In this document: piece after piece, positions 41,668-50,132 of the stretch | Position numbering within the stretch: the first letter of the stretch is position 1 | How the letters are laid out: every line of letters starts with the position of its first letter | Assembly: GCF_049965695.1 (NCBI RefSeq) | Contig: NZ_JBMFWB010000007.1 | Span: forward strand, 13,319-77,318 | Source: Athalassotoga sp049965695 | GTDB lineage: Bacteria > Thermotogota > Thermotogae > Mesoaciditogales > Mesoaciditogaceae | Length of the DNA stretch: 64,000 nt | Direction: 5' to 3' | The notes under the pieces: generated by a model | What the model saw: only the letters and a program-made list of their open reading frames with translations | What the model was told of the DNA's origin: nothing | Database searches by the model: none | Position numbers and translations under genes: made by a program

Positions 41668-43009
41668 GTACGTAAATAGACTCGAACAACCCAGGGGTTA
41701 CCTTTTGACCCAAAAGTGCGATCCTTAAAATTTGGAATAACTCCTTACGAGATAAATTATTCAGCGATATATCGCGAAGAAGTTTTTCCACATTTTCCGC
41801 AGACCAATCGTCAAGAGATTGGATTTTATCTTTGAAACTCAAAAGAAATTTTTCAACTTCCTCTCCTTTTAAAATCTCTTTTGACTCTTCGTCTGCCGGA
41901 ATTTCTTCAAAAAAAGGCCTTGCAAATTCTCCAAGTACCTTCAGCGTGTTTACTTTTTGCCTGCATATGTCAAAAACTGCTTTTGAATAATCAAAATCAT
42001 CAAACCATTTAAGTGCACTTGGATTTTGAAGGGAAGCCCATGCTTTGAAATTGTCTATCAACTCTTCGACGCTCATCTTTCTCATATGCTGACCGTTTAT
42101 CCATTCTATCTTTTTGTAATCAAAGACGGCAGGTTTGTTTGACAACGAATACAGATCGAAACTTTCGATTTTTTCAAGCGGGTTGAAGACCTCTTCGTTA
42201 ACGCTCCAGCCAAGCAGTGAAAGATAATTTATGAATGCCACGTTGATTATTCCATAAGACCTGAAATAATTCACCGATGTCGCTCCATGCCTTTTGCTCA
42301 GAGGTGTTCTGTCCGGTCCTAAAATAAGCGGTATATGCATGAATTCAGGTAATTCCCATCCCAGAGATTTGTACATCATGATCTGCTTTGGCGTGTTGGT
42401 AAGATGATCCTCGCCTCTGACGACATAAGAGATTTTCATAAGGTGATCATCGACTACAACGGCAAAGTTGTAAGTCGGAAAGCCGTTTGATTTGACTATG
42501 ACCATATCTTCAAAAGTAGAGTTGTCGAATTCCATATCACCCTTTGCTATATCGTGAAAATAAGTTTTTCCTGCCGGTATTTTGAAATTAACCGTTACGC
42601 TTCTTCCGTTTAATCTGTGATCATTTGCTTCATCATGTGAGTTGAACTTTTTAACGATTTCTTTGGCATTGCCTTCGTCATAAAGCGCATAATAGGCACT
42701 GCCGTTATCTATAAGTTCGCGAACGTAGATGTCATAAATGCCTTTCTCGATCCTTTCGGTTTGTCTGTAAGGGCCGTACGGACCGCCTATATCCGGACCT
42801 TCATCCCAATCGAGTTTGCACCATTTCAAATCTTCAATTATGCTGTCTTCCGATTCTTTAGAGGACCTCTCCGTATCCGTATCCTCTATTCTGAGTACGA
42901 ATTTCCCCTTTGCCTTTCTTGCAAATAGCCAGCCGAAAAGTGCCGTTCTTGCACCGCCAACATGCAAAAAGCCCGTCGGACTCGGGGCAAACCTGACTCT
43001 TACTTCCAT
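41627..43009 (-). CDS. gltX: Glutamyl-tRNA synthetase
   Basis: Charges tRNA-Glu, or tRNA-Gln for later amidation. The class I signature is at the start (FAPSPTGFLHVGG), with EDTDTERSS, and the KMSKS equivalent PLSKRHGATS near residue 240; the C-terminal part binds the anticodon. 460 residues. ATG 43009 follows AAGGTG; an in-frame GTG at 43027 overlaps the upstream stop and is less likely. Confidence 0.97.
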   Translation of the reverse strand: MEVRVRFAPSPTGFLHVGGARTALFGWLFARKAKGKFVLRIEDTDTERSSKESEDSIIEDLKWCKLDWDEGPDIGGPYGPYRQTERIEKGIYDIYVRELIDNGSAYYALYDEGNAKEIVKKFNSHDEANDHRLNGRSVTVNFKIPAGKTYFHDIAKGDMEFDNSTFEDMVIVKSNGFPTYNFAVVVDDHLMKISYVVRGEDHLTNTPKQIMMYKSLGWELPEFMHIPLILGPDRTPLSKRHGATSVNYFRSYGIINVAFINYLSLLGWSVNEEVFNPLEKIESFDLYSLSNKPAVFDYKKIEWINGQHMRKMSVEELIDNFKAWASLQNPSALKWFDDFDYSKAVFDICRQKVNTLKVLGEFARPFFEEIPADEESKEILKGEEVEKFLLSFKDKIQSLDDWSAENVEKLLRDISLNNLSRKELFQILRIALLGQKVTPGLFESIYVLGKKRVVERIEKI

Positions 43010-43023
43010 CTTTTCACCTTTTT

Positions 43024-43512
43024 TCACCTTTTGTACTTTATGATCTGCCTTAAAAGCATTTTCCTCTTCGAGATATCTTCATCTCTTTCAACACCTTTTG
43101 GAGGAAATCCGTCTATCACTCCCATAACGCCACGACCCTGATCCGTGATCCCGACAACAACCTGAAGAGGATTCGCGGTTGCAGCGTAAACGTTGCATAC
43201 TTCTTGAAGAGATTTTATCGCGTTCATAACGCTTATCGGATAAATGCCACGCATGATGACGACAAAGATATGTCCTGCCCCTATACGTTGCGCATTTTCT
43301 ATGGCAATTCCTTCAAGTTCCTCATCGTTACCATCATGACGTATGAGACAAACACCGGAGGCTTCGTTGAATGCTATTCCAAATTTTGAACTTGGAGAAA
43401 CCGTCATCATAACTTCGTACAGATCTTCGATTGTCTTTATGAAATGCGTTTGTCCGACTATGATGTTGGACTCATCCGGGATGGTAAGATTTACAACTTC
43501 AAAATTGACCAT
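43024..43512 (-). CDS. Adenosine-specific kinase family protein (DUF355)
   Basis: A 162-residue protein of the Ado-specific kinase family (PF04008). It has VGQTHFIKTIEDLYEVM, FGIAFNEASGVCLIRHDGND, GAGHIFVVIMRGIYPISV and VVVGITDQGRGVMGVIDGFPPKGVE. Members bind adenosine and are proposed to phosphorylate it; physiological role is poorly known. It starts 3 bases after the prepilin peptidase stop. Confidence 0.9.
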   Translation of the reverse strand: MVNFEVVNLTIPDESNIIVGQTHFIKTIEDLYEVMMTVSPSSKFGIAFNEASGVCLIRHDGNDEELEGIAIENAQRIGAGHIFVVIMRGIYPISVMNAIKSLQEVCNVYAATANPLQVVVGITDQGRGVMGVIDGFPPKGVERDEDISKRKMLLRQIIKYKR

Positions 43513-43515
43513 ACT

Positions 43516-44244
43516 TTACCTCCATGGTATGAAAATCGCTATCGATACTCCCAGCGCAAGGAACGGTCCGAATGGAACACGCGTTTTTCTGTTTGCCTTT
43601 CGGGTTATCAACATCGGCAAAGCAAAAATTATCGCCGCTATCGATGCTATTAAAATAGCCCAAACAAGAGAAAACGGCACAAGATAAAGGGCTAAAGCCG
43701 CAATGTATTCAACATCTCCAAATCCCATTCCCTGTTTTGAAACGAAATGAATGATCAAAAAGATACCGAAACCGATACCTGCGCTTATCAAAGACAAAAG
43801 CACCTGACCGTTGGCAATTGCCCACAAAACCCCGCCAACTGCCGTCATTATAACCGCAAAATCGGGAATCATCATTGTTTGGAGATCTATGGCAGTTACA
43901 ATTATACCACCAGAGAAAAGAATCCACAAAGCAAGCATGTTCCAGATGTTTGATGTGAGAAAAACTGCCAGCAGGAACAAAGCAGCGGTACTTCCTTCAA
44001 TCACAGGATATATCGGGGAAATTTTGGATCCACAATATCTGCATTTTCCACCGAGTATTAGATAACTCAAAATTGGAATGTTGTCTTTCCACGCCAATTG
44101 GTGATTACACACGGGACAAAAAGACCTTTTAGGATTGACCAAAGAAATTCCCTTTGGAACTCTGTAAATCAAAACGTTGTAAAAACTTCCGAGCACAAGT
44201 CCAAAGATGATGCCTATGGCACTGAATATCAGTGTATTCCACAC
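43516..44244 (-). CDS. pilD: Prepilin peptidase / N-methyltransferase (A24 family)
   Basis: Inner-membrane aspartic protease that cleaves and methylates type IV pilins and pseudopilins. The N-terminal methyltransferase part has GLVLGSFYNVLIYRVPKG and two zinc pairs, CPVCN and CRYCG. Catalytic Asp residues are in TAIDLQTMMIPD and in the GxGD-like GMGFGDVEY. 242 residues with about seven helices. No pilin genes are nearby. It overlaps the TPR gene by 16 bases. Confidence 0.95.
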   Translation of the reverse strand: MWNTLIFSAIGIIFGLVLGSFYNVLIYRVPKGISLVNPKRSFCPVCNHQLAWKDNIPILSYLILGGKCRYCGSKISPIYPVIEGSTAALFLLAVFLTSNIWNMLALWILFSGGIIVTAIDLQTMMIPDFAVIMTAVGGVLWAIANGQVLLSLISAGIGFGIFLIIHFVSKQGMGFGDVEYIAALALYLVPFSLVWAILIASIAAIIFALPMLITRKANRKTRVPFGPFLALGVSIAIFIPWR

Positions 44245-45305
44245 AGATTAAGTTCCTCTGGGCTCAGATTCGTCTCAAAAAGTTCTTTTTTGCCATAAAA
44301 ATACCAGTCTTTTTGATTTTTAAATTCGTTCAATATCCTTTTGGCTTCATCGTAACGTCCGGTCTTTGCGTAAGGAACAACCAGAAGTATTTTGAAATGC
44401 GAGTCTATTGGATATTTTTGAACATGTTCTTCAACAACCTTTATGACTTCATCGTATCTTTCATTTTTAAAGAGTACTTTTGCCCATGATTCTATGTCTC
44501 CGGGGTAATAAGGCATCATCTTCAATATCTGATCTTCGTAATCTTTTGCCACGTCATATTCTCCGAGTTGATTGTAAAGATCCATCAATTCGTATCGTGC
44601 AAGAATTGTTTTCTTATCCTCACTCACAAATCTTTTCAATATGTCAATGGCACTTCCTATTTTTCCCATTTTTCTGTAAGCATCCGCTATCATGAAGTAC
44701 GCAAATTTATCGTAAGGAGTGTATTCAAGTTCTTTTTCCCATTCTTCAATTGCCATTTCGTAATCTTCAAGGTTGTAATAAGCCTGACCCAGTTCTGAAT
44801 AAGCCTCGGCAAGAGTCGGATCTATCTCTATGGCGGTTTTAAGAAGGGCGATGCCTTCTTCCTGATCACCTTTCTCTATCAAAAATGTTCCTTTGAGTTC
44901 ATAAGCCTTCGCGTACATGGGCCAGGTTTCAATAACGAAATCCATCAATTTTATGGCTTCGTCAAGTTCTTCCGATTCCGATTCATCCTGGGCCAATTCG
45001 TATAAACCGTCCGGGACGGCATTTTTAAGTTCGAAAAGGTTAAGATTTAATTCTTTGAAATAACTTTTCATCTCTTGAGTGGAGATTGGAAGAAAAAGCG
45101 ACCCGGAAATTTTGCCTGTTTTCTTCTCAATACTCTGTAACTTATGAATTCTCTCGATGTGCTCTTTGTGAACGCTTACATCTGCGGCAAATGTTTCCCA
45201 TGTACCTTCGTAAAGCAGATCCCTTAGTAAAAAGAAAAACGGATCGTAAAAATCGATCCCGTATTCGTGGTTTTCTATCTCTAAGATCAAAAGATTGTCC
45301 TTCAT
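44229..45305 (-). CDS. TPR-repeat protein of unknown function
   Basis: A ~358-residue soluble protein with about six TPR units between residues 110 and 345, for example AYELKGTFLIEKGDQEEGI and AYSELGQAYYNLEDYEMAIE. The N-terminal ~100 residues match no family I know. It leads a long minus-strand operon. I take ATG 45305 as the start, about ten bases after GGAGGAGG; a GTG at 45314 is too close to that site. Confidence 0.8.
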   Translation of the reverse strand: MKDNLLILEIENHEYGIDFYDPFFFLLRDLLYEGTWETFAADVSVHKEHIERIHKLQSIEKKTGKISGSLFLPISTQEMKSYFKELNLNLFELKNAVPDGLYELAQDESESEELDEAIKLMDFVIETWPMYAKAYELKGTFLIEKGDQEEGIALLKTAIEIDPTLAEAYSELGQAYYNLEDYEMAIEEWEKELEYTPYDKFAYFMIADAYRKMGKIGSAIDILKRFVSEDKKTILARYELMDLYNQLGEYDVAKDYEDQILKMMPYYPGDIESWAKVLFKNERYDEVIKVVEEHVQKYPIDSHFKILLVVPYAKTGRYDEAKRILNEFKNQKDWYFYGKKELFETNLSPEELNLCGIH

Positions 45306-45362
45306 ACAGATCACGCCTCCTCCATTTCCAAAAATTTAAGCCTTCATTACTTATTCATGCTT

Positions 45363-45391
45363 ATTATACACTGAGTTTTACCTTCCGTCAA
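45363..45391 (-). promoter_or_regulatory. Promoter of the TPR-pilD-gltX-upp operon
   Basis: Minus-strand TTGACG (45386-45391), 17 bases, TATAAT (45363-45368). One of the best sigma-70-type matches in the window, about 58 bases before the TPR start. Confidence 0.85.
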
Positions 45392-45428
45392 CATTGTAAA
45401 TAGACTTGCATTGTCTGTTGAATTTTTG

Positions 45429-45636
45429 CTCTCCGCCGCCGTCCGTCATTCCAGTCGAAGAACTGGAATCGCCTTTTGTCTTTGGCTGCTTACTCGTTAC
45501 CGATTACGCGTTACTGTTTTTTCTACGTGCCACCCGCTACGAGCCACGTGCTTGTTTTTACTGCTCACTGATCACGCGTCACCCGTCACTGTTTTGTTTT
45601 TGCCATATGCCATTTGCTATATGCTGCTTTTTTAAT
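45429..45636 (+). repeat. Interspersed repeat copy 2 extended by four heptamer-phased blocks
   Basis: 45429-45522 aligns with the copy at 4338-4437, with a perfect hairpin ATTCCAGT-CGAAGA-ACTGGAAT. From about 45490 come four blocks in a 7-base phase, each ending in a T-rich run: TACTCGT TACCGAT TACGCGT TACTG; TACGTGC CACCCGC TACGAGC CACGTGC; CACTGAT CACGCGT CACCCGT CACTG; then CCATATG CCATTTG CTATATG CTGC. Blocks one and three are alike except that TAC has become CAC in every unit. No plausible protein or promoter is seen. It fills the divergent gap before tsaB. Confidence 0.75.
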
Positions 45637-45664
45637 CCCTTTTCCCTGTTTTCTTGTTGTATGA

Positions 45665-45670
45665 TATACT
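45665..45670 (+). promoter_or_regulatory. Probable -10 box of the tsaB operon
   Basis: TATACT lies about 27 bases before the preferred TTG start. No strong -35 box is visible 16-18 bases upstream, where the sequence is T/C-rich tract next to the repeat. Confidence 0.4.
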
Positions 45671-45696
45671 AAGATATGAAAAAGGAGTTGATCTTT

Positions 45697-46311
45697 TTGA
45701 ATGTCATGGCATTCGATACATCGGGAAGATGGCTAACGATTGCGCTTGGATTGAATGATGATGTCGTATTTCTTCAATCTCTTTCAAAATCAAGGCAATC
45801 AGATACACTTGTCAAAGATTTGGACAATTTGTTAGGATCAAATGGCATATCTATTTCCGATATAAATTTGATTGGTTGCGTTATAGGGCCGGGTAATTTT
45901 ACCGGCTTAAGAAGTGGGATTGCGGTTGCAAAGGCAATATCTTTTTCCCTTTCAATTCCCATAGTAGGTTTAAAATATTTTGAATGTTTCGAGTCGAATG
46001 ATCCGGTAACGCTGATCAGAAAGGCACGAAAAGATTGGTGGTACGTGTCAAGATTCGATGGGGACAGTTGGTCTTCGGAAATGGTTCCTACCGAAGCGCT
46101 TTATCAATTAAGCGGGAAGATCGTGTCCGAAGAAGAAATAGATGGTATTTCTTCGTATATAACCGATGCCCCTTTAATTTCGGGATATTCACTTGTTCAA
46201 AGCACCATAAAGTCATTTGACAGATCGGAGAAAATTTACGATCATGTAAGTGTTAAACCATTTTACCTTCAAAAACCCATTGCCCAGCAAATTGTAGAGG
46301 AGAAGAAATGA
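45697..46311 (+). CDS. tsaB: tRNA threonylcarbamoyladenosine biosynthesis protein TsaB
   Basis: Partner of TsaD and TsaE in making t6A37 on ANN-decoding tRNAs. The N-terminal MAFDTSGRWLTIALG and the hallmark GPGNFTGLRSGIAVAKAISFSL (two runs near residue 66) are clear; ~204 residues. I favour TTG 45697, nine bases after AAAGGAG; an ATG at 45676 contains that ribosome site in its own codons. It leads an operon with the HEAT protein (4-base overlap). Confidence 0.88.
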   Translation: MNVMAFDTSGRWLTIALGLNDDVVFLQSLSKSRQSDTLVKDLDNLLGSNGISISDINLIGCVIGPGNFTGLRSGIAVAKAISFSLSIPIVGLKYFECFESNDPVTLIRKARKDWWYVSRFDGDSWSSEMVPTEALYQLSGKIVSEEEIDGISSYITDAPLISGYSLVQSTIKSFDRSEKIYDHVSVKPFYLQKPIAQQIVEEKK

Positions 46312-47600
46312 AATACGATGCTAAAAAGGTTTTGAGAAATTTAAAAGAAAAAATGATAGAAGAACAGATAAAAACCATATCGGCCGATCTTGATTCTTCC
46401 AACAGTTTAACCGTTGCCGTTGCTTTAAGTGAATTGAAAAGGTTAAAAGACAGGTGGCACGTTCAGGAAGCAATAAAAGCACTTTCATCGACCGGAGATG
46501 CAGCCGTTATATCTGCGATAAAATATCTGTCTTCTATAGAATATCCACTTTCTTTTAAAGAAATAGATCATCTGGTGAAAAAAAGCGAGAGGATAAGAAA
46601 AGAAGTTGTAACTCTTTCACAGTACATGACACCCGAAGACGGATGCAAGTTGCTCTCTTTGCTGCTTGAAGATCGATCTTCTGCAGTCAAAATTCAATCT
46701 TTGAAGCAACTCGAAAAGGTTCAATGTGATGAAAGTGTTCAAAAAGCAAAGAAATTTCTTGAAGATGAAGATCCGAAAGTGAAAGTTGAATCTATAAAAG
46801 TGCTGCTGAATTTGGGCGAAAATGTTGATGAAAAGATCGTTACCGAAATAATTGAGAATACAAAATTGCCTTTTGAAATCAGAACGGCGGCTTTAAAGAT
46901 TTTTGTCATGCATTTCAAAGACCCTTTGCCACTTCTCAAAAAAATGGCTGAATCGACTTATTCAAAGATGAATTCAGTTGCAATTTCTCTGATGGGAAAA
47001 TTTCCTTGCGATGAAGTTTGGAAAAGTTTGGAAACGGTCATTTTAAATGATTCTCTTCCGTCTGAAACAATTCAATCGGCGCTTAAAAGCGCTTCCAACA
47101 CGTGCAGGGAACGTAAAGAACTTGAAGAAATGGCCATTAAATATGTGAATTATCCTTCTAAATCGTTGAAAATAACGGCTTTAAGGGTACTTATGGGTGT
47201 CGAAAGCCAAAATGTGGAAGGCATAATAGAAGAATTCCTTGAAGGAAAAGACAGAAATTTGAAGTTGTCGGTCGTGCCTTTCGTCGAAGAATATCCATCA
47301 AAAAATAACGTAGAAGTACTTCTCGAATCTCTTGAAGATGATGATGAAGAGATGATGGAAAAATCTCTTAAGGTGCTTGGAAGATTGAAGACAAAAGATG
47401 AAAGAATAAGAAATGGCCTTTTCGATCACACGGTTGGCGTCAGAATTCAATCTTTGAAGGCACTTGTTTCATCCGGCGATATCGGTTTGGAAGAGTTAAT
47501 GGAATTTGTGAGATCTGTCTCTGAACCATTTGAGATTAAAATTGAAGCGTTGAATGGAATAGCAAAAATTGCACCCCAAAGATTGGAGGAGTTATTATGA
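46308..47600 (+). CDS. HEAT-repeat protein of unknown function
   Basis: A 430-residue all-helical protein with HEAT-like repeats spaced ~30 residues along its whole length, for example VKIQSLKQLEKVQCDESVQK and VRIQSLKALVSSGDIGLEEL. No signal, membrane segment or catalytic motif is seen. It is probably a scaffold. Overlaps with tsaB and mrp (4 bases each) mean it is co-translated with them. Confidence 0.8.
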   Translation: MKYDAKKVLRNLKEKMIEEQIKTISADLDSSNSLTVAVALSELKRLKDRWHVQEAIKALSSTGDAAVISAIKYLSSIEYPLSFKEIDHLVKKSERIRKEVVTLSQYMTPEDGCKLLSLLLEDRSSAVKIQSLKQLEKVQCDESVQKAKKFLEDEDPKVKVESIKVLLNLGENVDEKIVTEIIENTKLPFEIRTAALKIFVMHFKDPLPLLKKMAESTYSKMNSVAISLMGKFPCDEVWKSLETVILNDSLPSETIQSALKSASNTCRERKELEEMAIKYVNYPSKSLKITALRVLMGVESQNVEGIIEEFLEGKDRNLKLSVVPFVEEYPSKNNVEVLLESLEDDDEEMMEKSLKVLGRLKTKDERIRNGLFDHTVGVRIQSLKALVSSGDIGLEELMEFVRSVSEPFEIKIEALNGIAKIAPQRLEELL

Positions 47601-48337
47601 AAACGTTGATGGTAACAAGCGGAAAGGGTGGCGTTGGCAAGTCAACGATCGCTGTCAACATCGCCGTTGAAATGGCTCTCAGCGGTTACAACGTTGGTCT
47701 TATAGATGTTGACATTCATGGTCCGACCGATCACATAATACTTGGAGTGGAACCGGAAATCATGACTGACGGAACACATTTCATTCCGATGGAAATAGGC
47801 GGTCTTAAATTCATGACCATCGCGTCGGGAGTTGGAGAAGACAAAGCAGTCATATGGCGCGGACCTCTAAAAGCGAAGTTGATAGATCAATTCATAAAAG
47901 ATACAGAATGGGGAGATCTTGATTACATGGTGATGGATTTTCCACCCGGCAGTGGAGATGAACCACTTGAAGTTTTGAGCGTTTACAACAACAAAATAGA
48001 CGGAGCCATAGTTGTCACGACCCCGCAAAAAGTGGCCTTGGGCGATGTGGAAAAAGTTATAAATTTTCTAAAAAAGATGAATGTGCCTATAATGGGCATC
48101 TGGGAAAATATGTCTTACTACGTTTGCAAGTATTGTGGCAAAAAACATTTTCTCTTCGGTCACGGTACCGATGATCTTGCTCAGAAAACGGGTGTGGATA
48201 TAACGGCAAGAATTCCTTTGATCGAAGAAATAGGTCAGGATACGGGAATTTCAAAGTTGTTTCTGACAAGAAGTGAAGGAGAGTTAAGGATAGAATTTGG
48301 TAAATACGTCGATGAGGTTATGAAAAAATTGGGATAG
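47597..48337 (+). CDS. mrp: Mrp/NBP35-family iron-sulfur carrier ATPase
   Basis: P-loop ATPase thought to assemble or carry Fe-S clusters. The deviant Walker A GKGGVGKSTIAVNIA is at residues ~9-23, with DVDIHGP, DFPPGSGDE and TTPQKVALGDVEK. CKYCGK near residue 175 supplies the CxxC pair that binds the cluster between subunits. 246 residues, no N-terminal DUF59 domain. Confidence 0.93.
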   Translation: MKTLMVTSGKGGVGKSTIAVNIAVEMALSGYNVGLIDVDIHGPTDHIILGVEPEIMTDGTHFIPMEIGGLKFMTIASGVGEDKAVIWRGPLKAKLIDQFIKDTEWGDLDYMVMDFPPGSGDEPLEVLSVYNNKIDGAIVVTTPQKVALGDVEKVINFLKKMNVPIMGIWENMSYYVCKYCGKKHFLFGHGTDDLAQKTGVDITARIPLIEEIGQDTGISKLFLTRSEGELRIEFGKYVDEVMKKLG

Positions 48338-48355
48338 AGAAAGGAAGAGATTCCT

Positions 48356-49543
48356 ATGCTTGTAAAGCCTTTCGGTGGGTTGGAAGCGAAGAGTACAGAA
48401 GTAGAAAGGATGAACTGTCCTCCTTACGATGTGGTTAATCTGGAAGAGGCAAAAAAATTTTCGGCGGATACTCATTCTTTCATGCGCATAGTAAGACCAG
48501 ATTCAATAGCAAAAGGTGGCGAAGACATTTACGAAATTGCGGCCAAAGAACTCAACAGGTTCATCGATGAAAAATTATTTATCAAAAACGAAAAGCCATC
48601 TTTTTACATCTACTCGCAGAAAATGCTTTCTCATGTTCAGACAGGGCTCGTTGCATGTGTACCTGCAAGCGCATACCCCGAACACATAAAAAGACATGAA
48701 TTGACACGGAAAGAAAAAGAAGATGAAAGGATGAAACACATTTTAGCAACCCGCGCTCATACCGAACATGTCTTCTTGATGTACAGATCGCAAAAAGAGA
48801 TAAAGAAATTGATGAGGATCGATCTTGGGAAACATCTTTACAATTTCAAAACAGAAAACCCGGATACAACCCATAACATTTATCGAATTGAAGACGACGC
48901 TCTCATCCAGGATATAACCCATGCGTTCCAAAATGTTGATACTTTTTACATAGCCGACGGCCATCACAGGGCATCTGCATCCGTCAGAGTGGCAGCCGAG
49001 ATGGGTGGCACCGGAGAGTGGAATTACTTCATGGCGACGATCTTTCCGCACGATGAACTTCAAATTCTGGGATACCATCGGATCGTCAAAAGCATCGACG
49101 GCAGTGAATCCAATTTTTTAAGAAAGATAAAAGATGCGGGTTTTGATATCAAAAAGACGTACAACAAACCTCCTGAACTTTCCAAACACACGATCGGAAT
49201 GTACATGGAAGGTGAATGGTACAGCCTAAAAGCGATGGATGTCGACGATTCAGATCTGATAAATGCACTTGATGTTTCAATACTTCAAGAAAGGATTTTA
49301 AACAACATTCTTGGCATAAAAGATCCAAGGACAGATCCCAAACTTGATTTCGTTGGAGGAGTTAATGGTTTTGAAGATTTGAAAAAAGCCGTCGACGCGA
49401 AAGCATACAAAGTCGCTTTTTACATGTATCCGACAGAAGTTGAAAGCGTTATGGAAGTTGCGGATAAAAATATGATAATGCCTCCAAAGTCAACATGGTT
49501 TGAACCGAAATTAAGAAGCGGTTTTCTCGTTCATACCTTTTAA
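48356..49543 (+). CDS. DUF1015 family protein
   Basis: A 395-residue member of the DUF1015 (SerC-neighbour) family, with PPYDVVNLEEAKKF near the start, KRHELTRKEKEDERMKH, and the conserved YIADGHHRASASVRVA (two-His motif, about residue 205). Function of the family is not established. Start ATG 48356 follows GAAAGGAAGAG. It lies between mrp and the LexA-like gene in the same direction. Confidence 0.88.
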   Translation: MLVKPFGGLEAKSTEVERMNCPPYDVVNLEEAKKFSADTHSFMRIVRPDSIAKGGEDIYEIAAKELNRFIDEKLFIKNEKPSFYIYSQKMLSHVQTGLVACVPASAYPEHIKRHELTRKEKEDERMKHILATRAHTEHVFLMYRSQKEIKKLMRIDLGKHLYNFKTENPDTTHNIYRIEDDALIQDITHAFQNVDTFYIADGHHRASASVRVAAEMGGTGEWNYFMATIFPHDELQILGYHRIVKSIDGSESNFLRKIKDAGFDIKKTYNKPPELSKHTIGMYMEGEWYSLKAMDVDDSDLINALDVSILQERILNNILGIKDPRTDPKLDFVGGVNGFEDLKKAVDAKAYKVAFYMYPTEVESVMEVADKNMIMPPKSTWFEPKLRSGFLVHTF

Positions 49544-49546
49544 GAG

Positions 49547-50128
49547 GTGATCGGAATAAAAGAATTGACGCAACGTCAAAGGGAGATATACGAATTCATA
49601 AAAGATTTTCATGATAAAATGGGATATCCTCCCACTATAAGGGAGATATCCGAACATTTCGGTTTCTCCTCTCCAACGGGAGCACTTGTACATGTAGAAG
49701 CCATTGAGAAGAAAGGTTACATAAAAAGAGATCACGCATCGCGCGGCATAAAGGTCGTGGCAAAGAGCCCTTTTGACGTGACCTTTGCCGAGTTGATAGG
49801 AAAGATGGATAAAAGTGGTAAAATTGTTAAAAGCGGGGAGCAAACTCATATTCCAGTTCCTTCCAACGAGAAACAACTGTTATCCGTTGAATCTCTTGTG
49901 GATATTCCTGAGTTCGGAATTTTTAAAGGAGATTACGTTGTTTTCGTACCCGGAAGGTCGAGCAAAGGTCTTGTATTGCTTAAAAAAGGTGAAGAGCACG
50001 TAGTTGGTATTTTAAAAAAAGAAAAGTTGGAAAATTTAACCGGAGAAGAAATAAACGGTTTTGATTTAGAATTCGCTTTTTATGGCGTTTTAAGAATTCC
50101 AAGCCATGATAAAAAGATAACGGGGTGA
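49547..50128 (+). CDS. LexA-like winged-helix protein without recognisable protease residues
   Basis: The N-terminal ~70 residues are a clear LexA DNA-binding domain (LTQRQREIYEFIKDF, GYPPTIREISEHFGFSSPTG, ALVHVEAIEKKGYIKRD). The C-terminal part follows LexA (ELIGKMDKSG ... GIFKGDYVVF ... GLVLLKKGEEHVVGIL), but the Ala-Gly cleavage site, the GDSM serine and the lysine of the dyad are not seen. It may be a non-cleavable repressor. The frame opens at GTG 49547, but an ATA at 49556, four bases after GGTGAT, aligns with Met1 of LexA. Confidence 0.8.
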   Translation: MIGIKELTQRQREIYEFIKDFHDKMGYPPTIREISEHFGFSSPTGALVHVEAIEKKGYIKRDHASRGIKVVAKSPFDVTFAELIGKMDKSGKIVKSGEQTHIPVPSNEKQLLSVESLVDIPEFGIFKGDYVVFVPGRSSKGLVLLKKGEEHVVGILKKEKLENLTGEEINGFDLEFAFYGVLRIPSHDKKITG

Positions 50129-50132
50129 TTTT

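Noticed and set aside
45490..45636. CRISPR array
   Set aside because: Units are 7 bases, degenerate and without spacers; no cas genes are in the window.
45406..45672. Open frames across the heptamer-phased region
   Set aside because: They exist because the 7-base units lack stops in some frames; the peptides are low-complexity, have no ribosome site and overlap the repeat.
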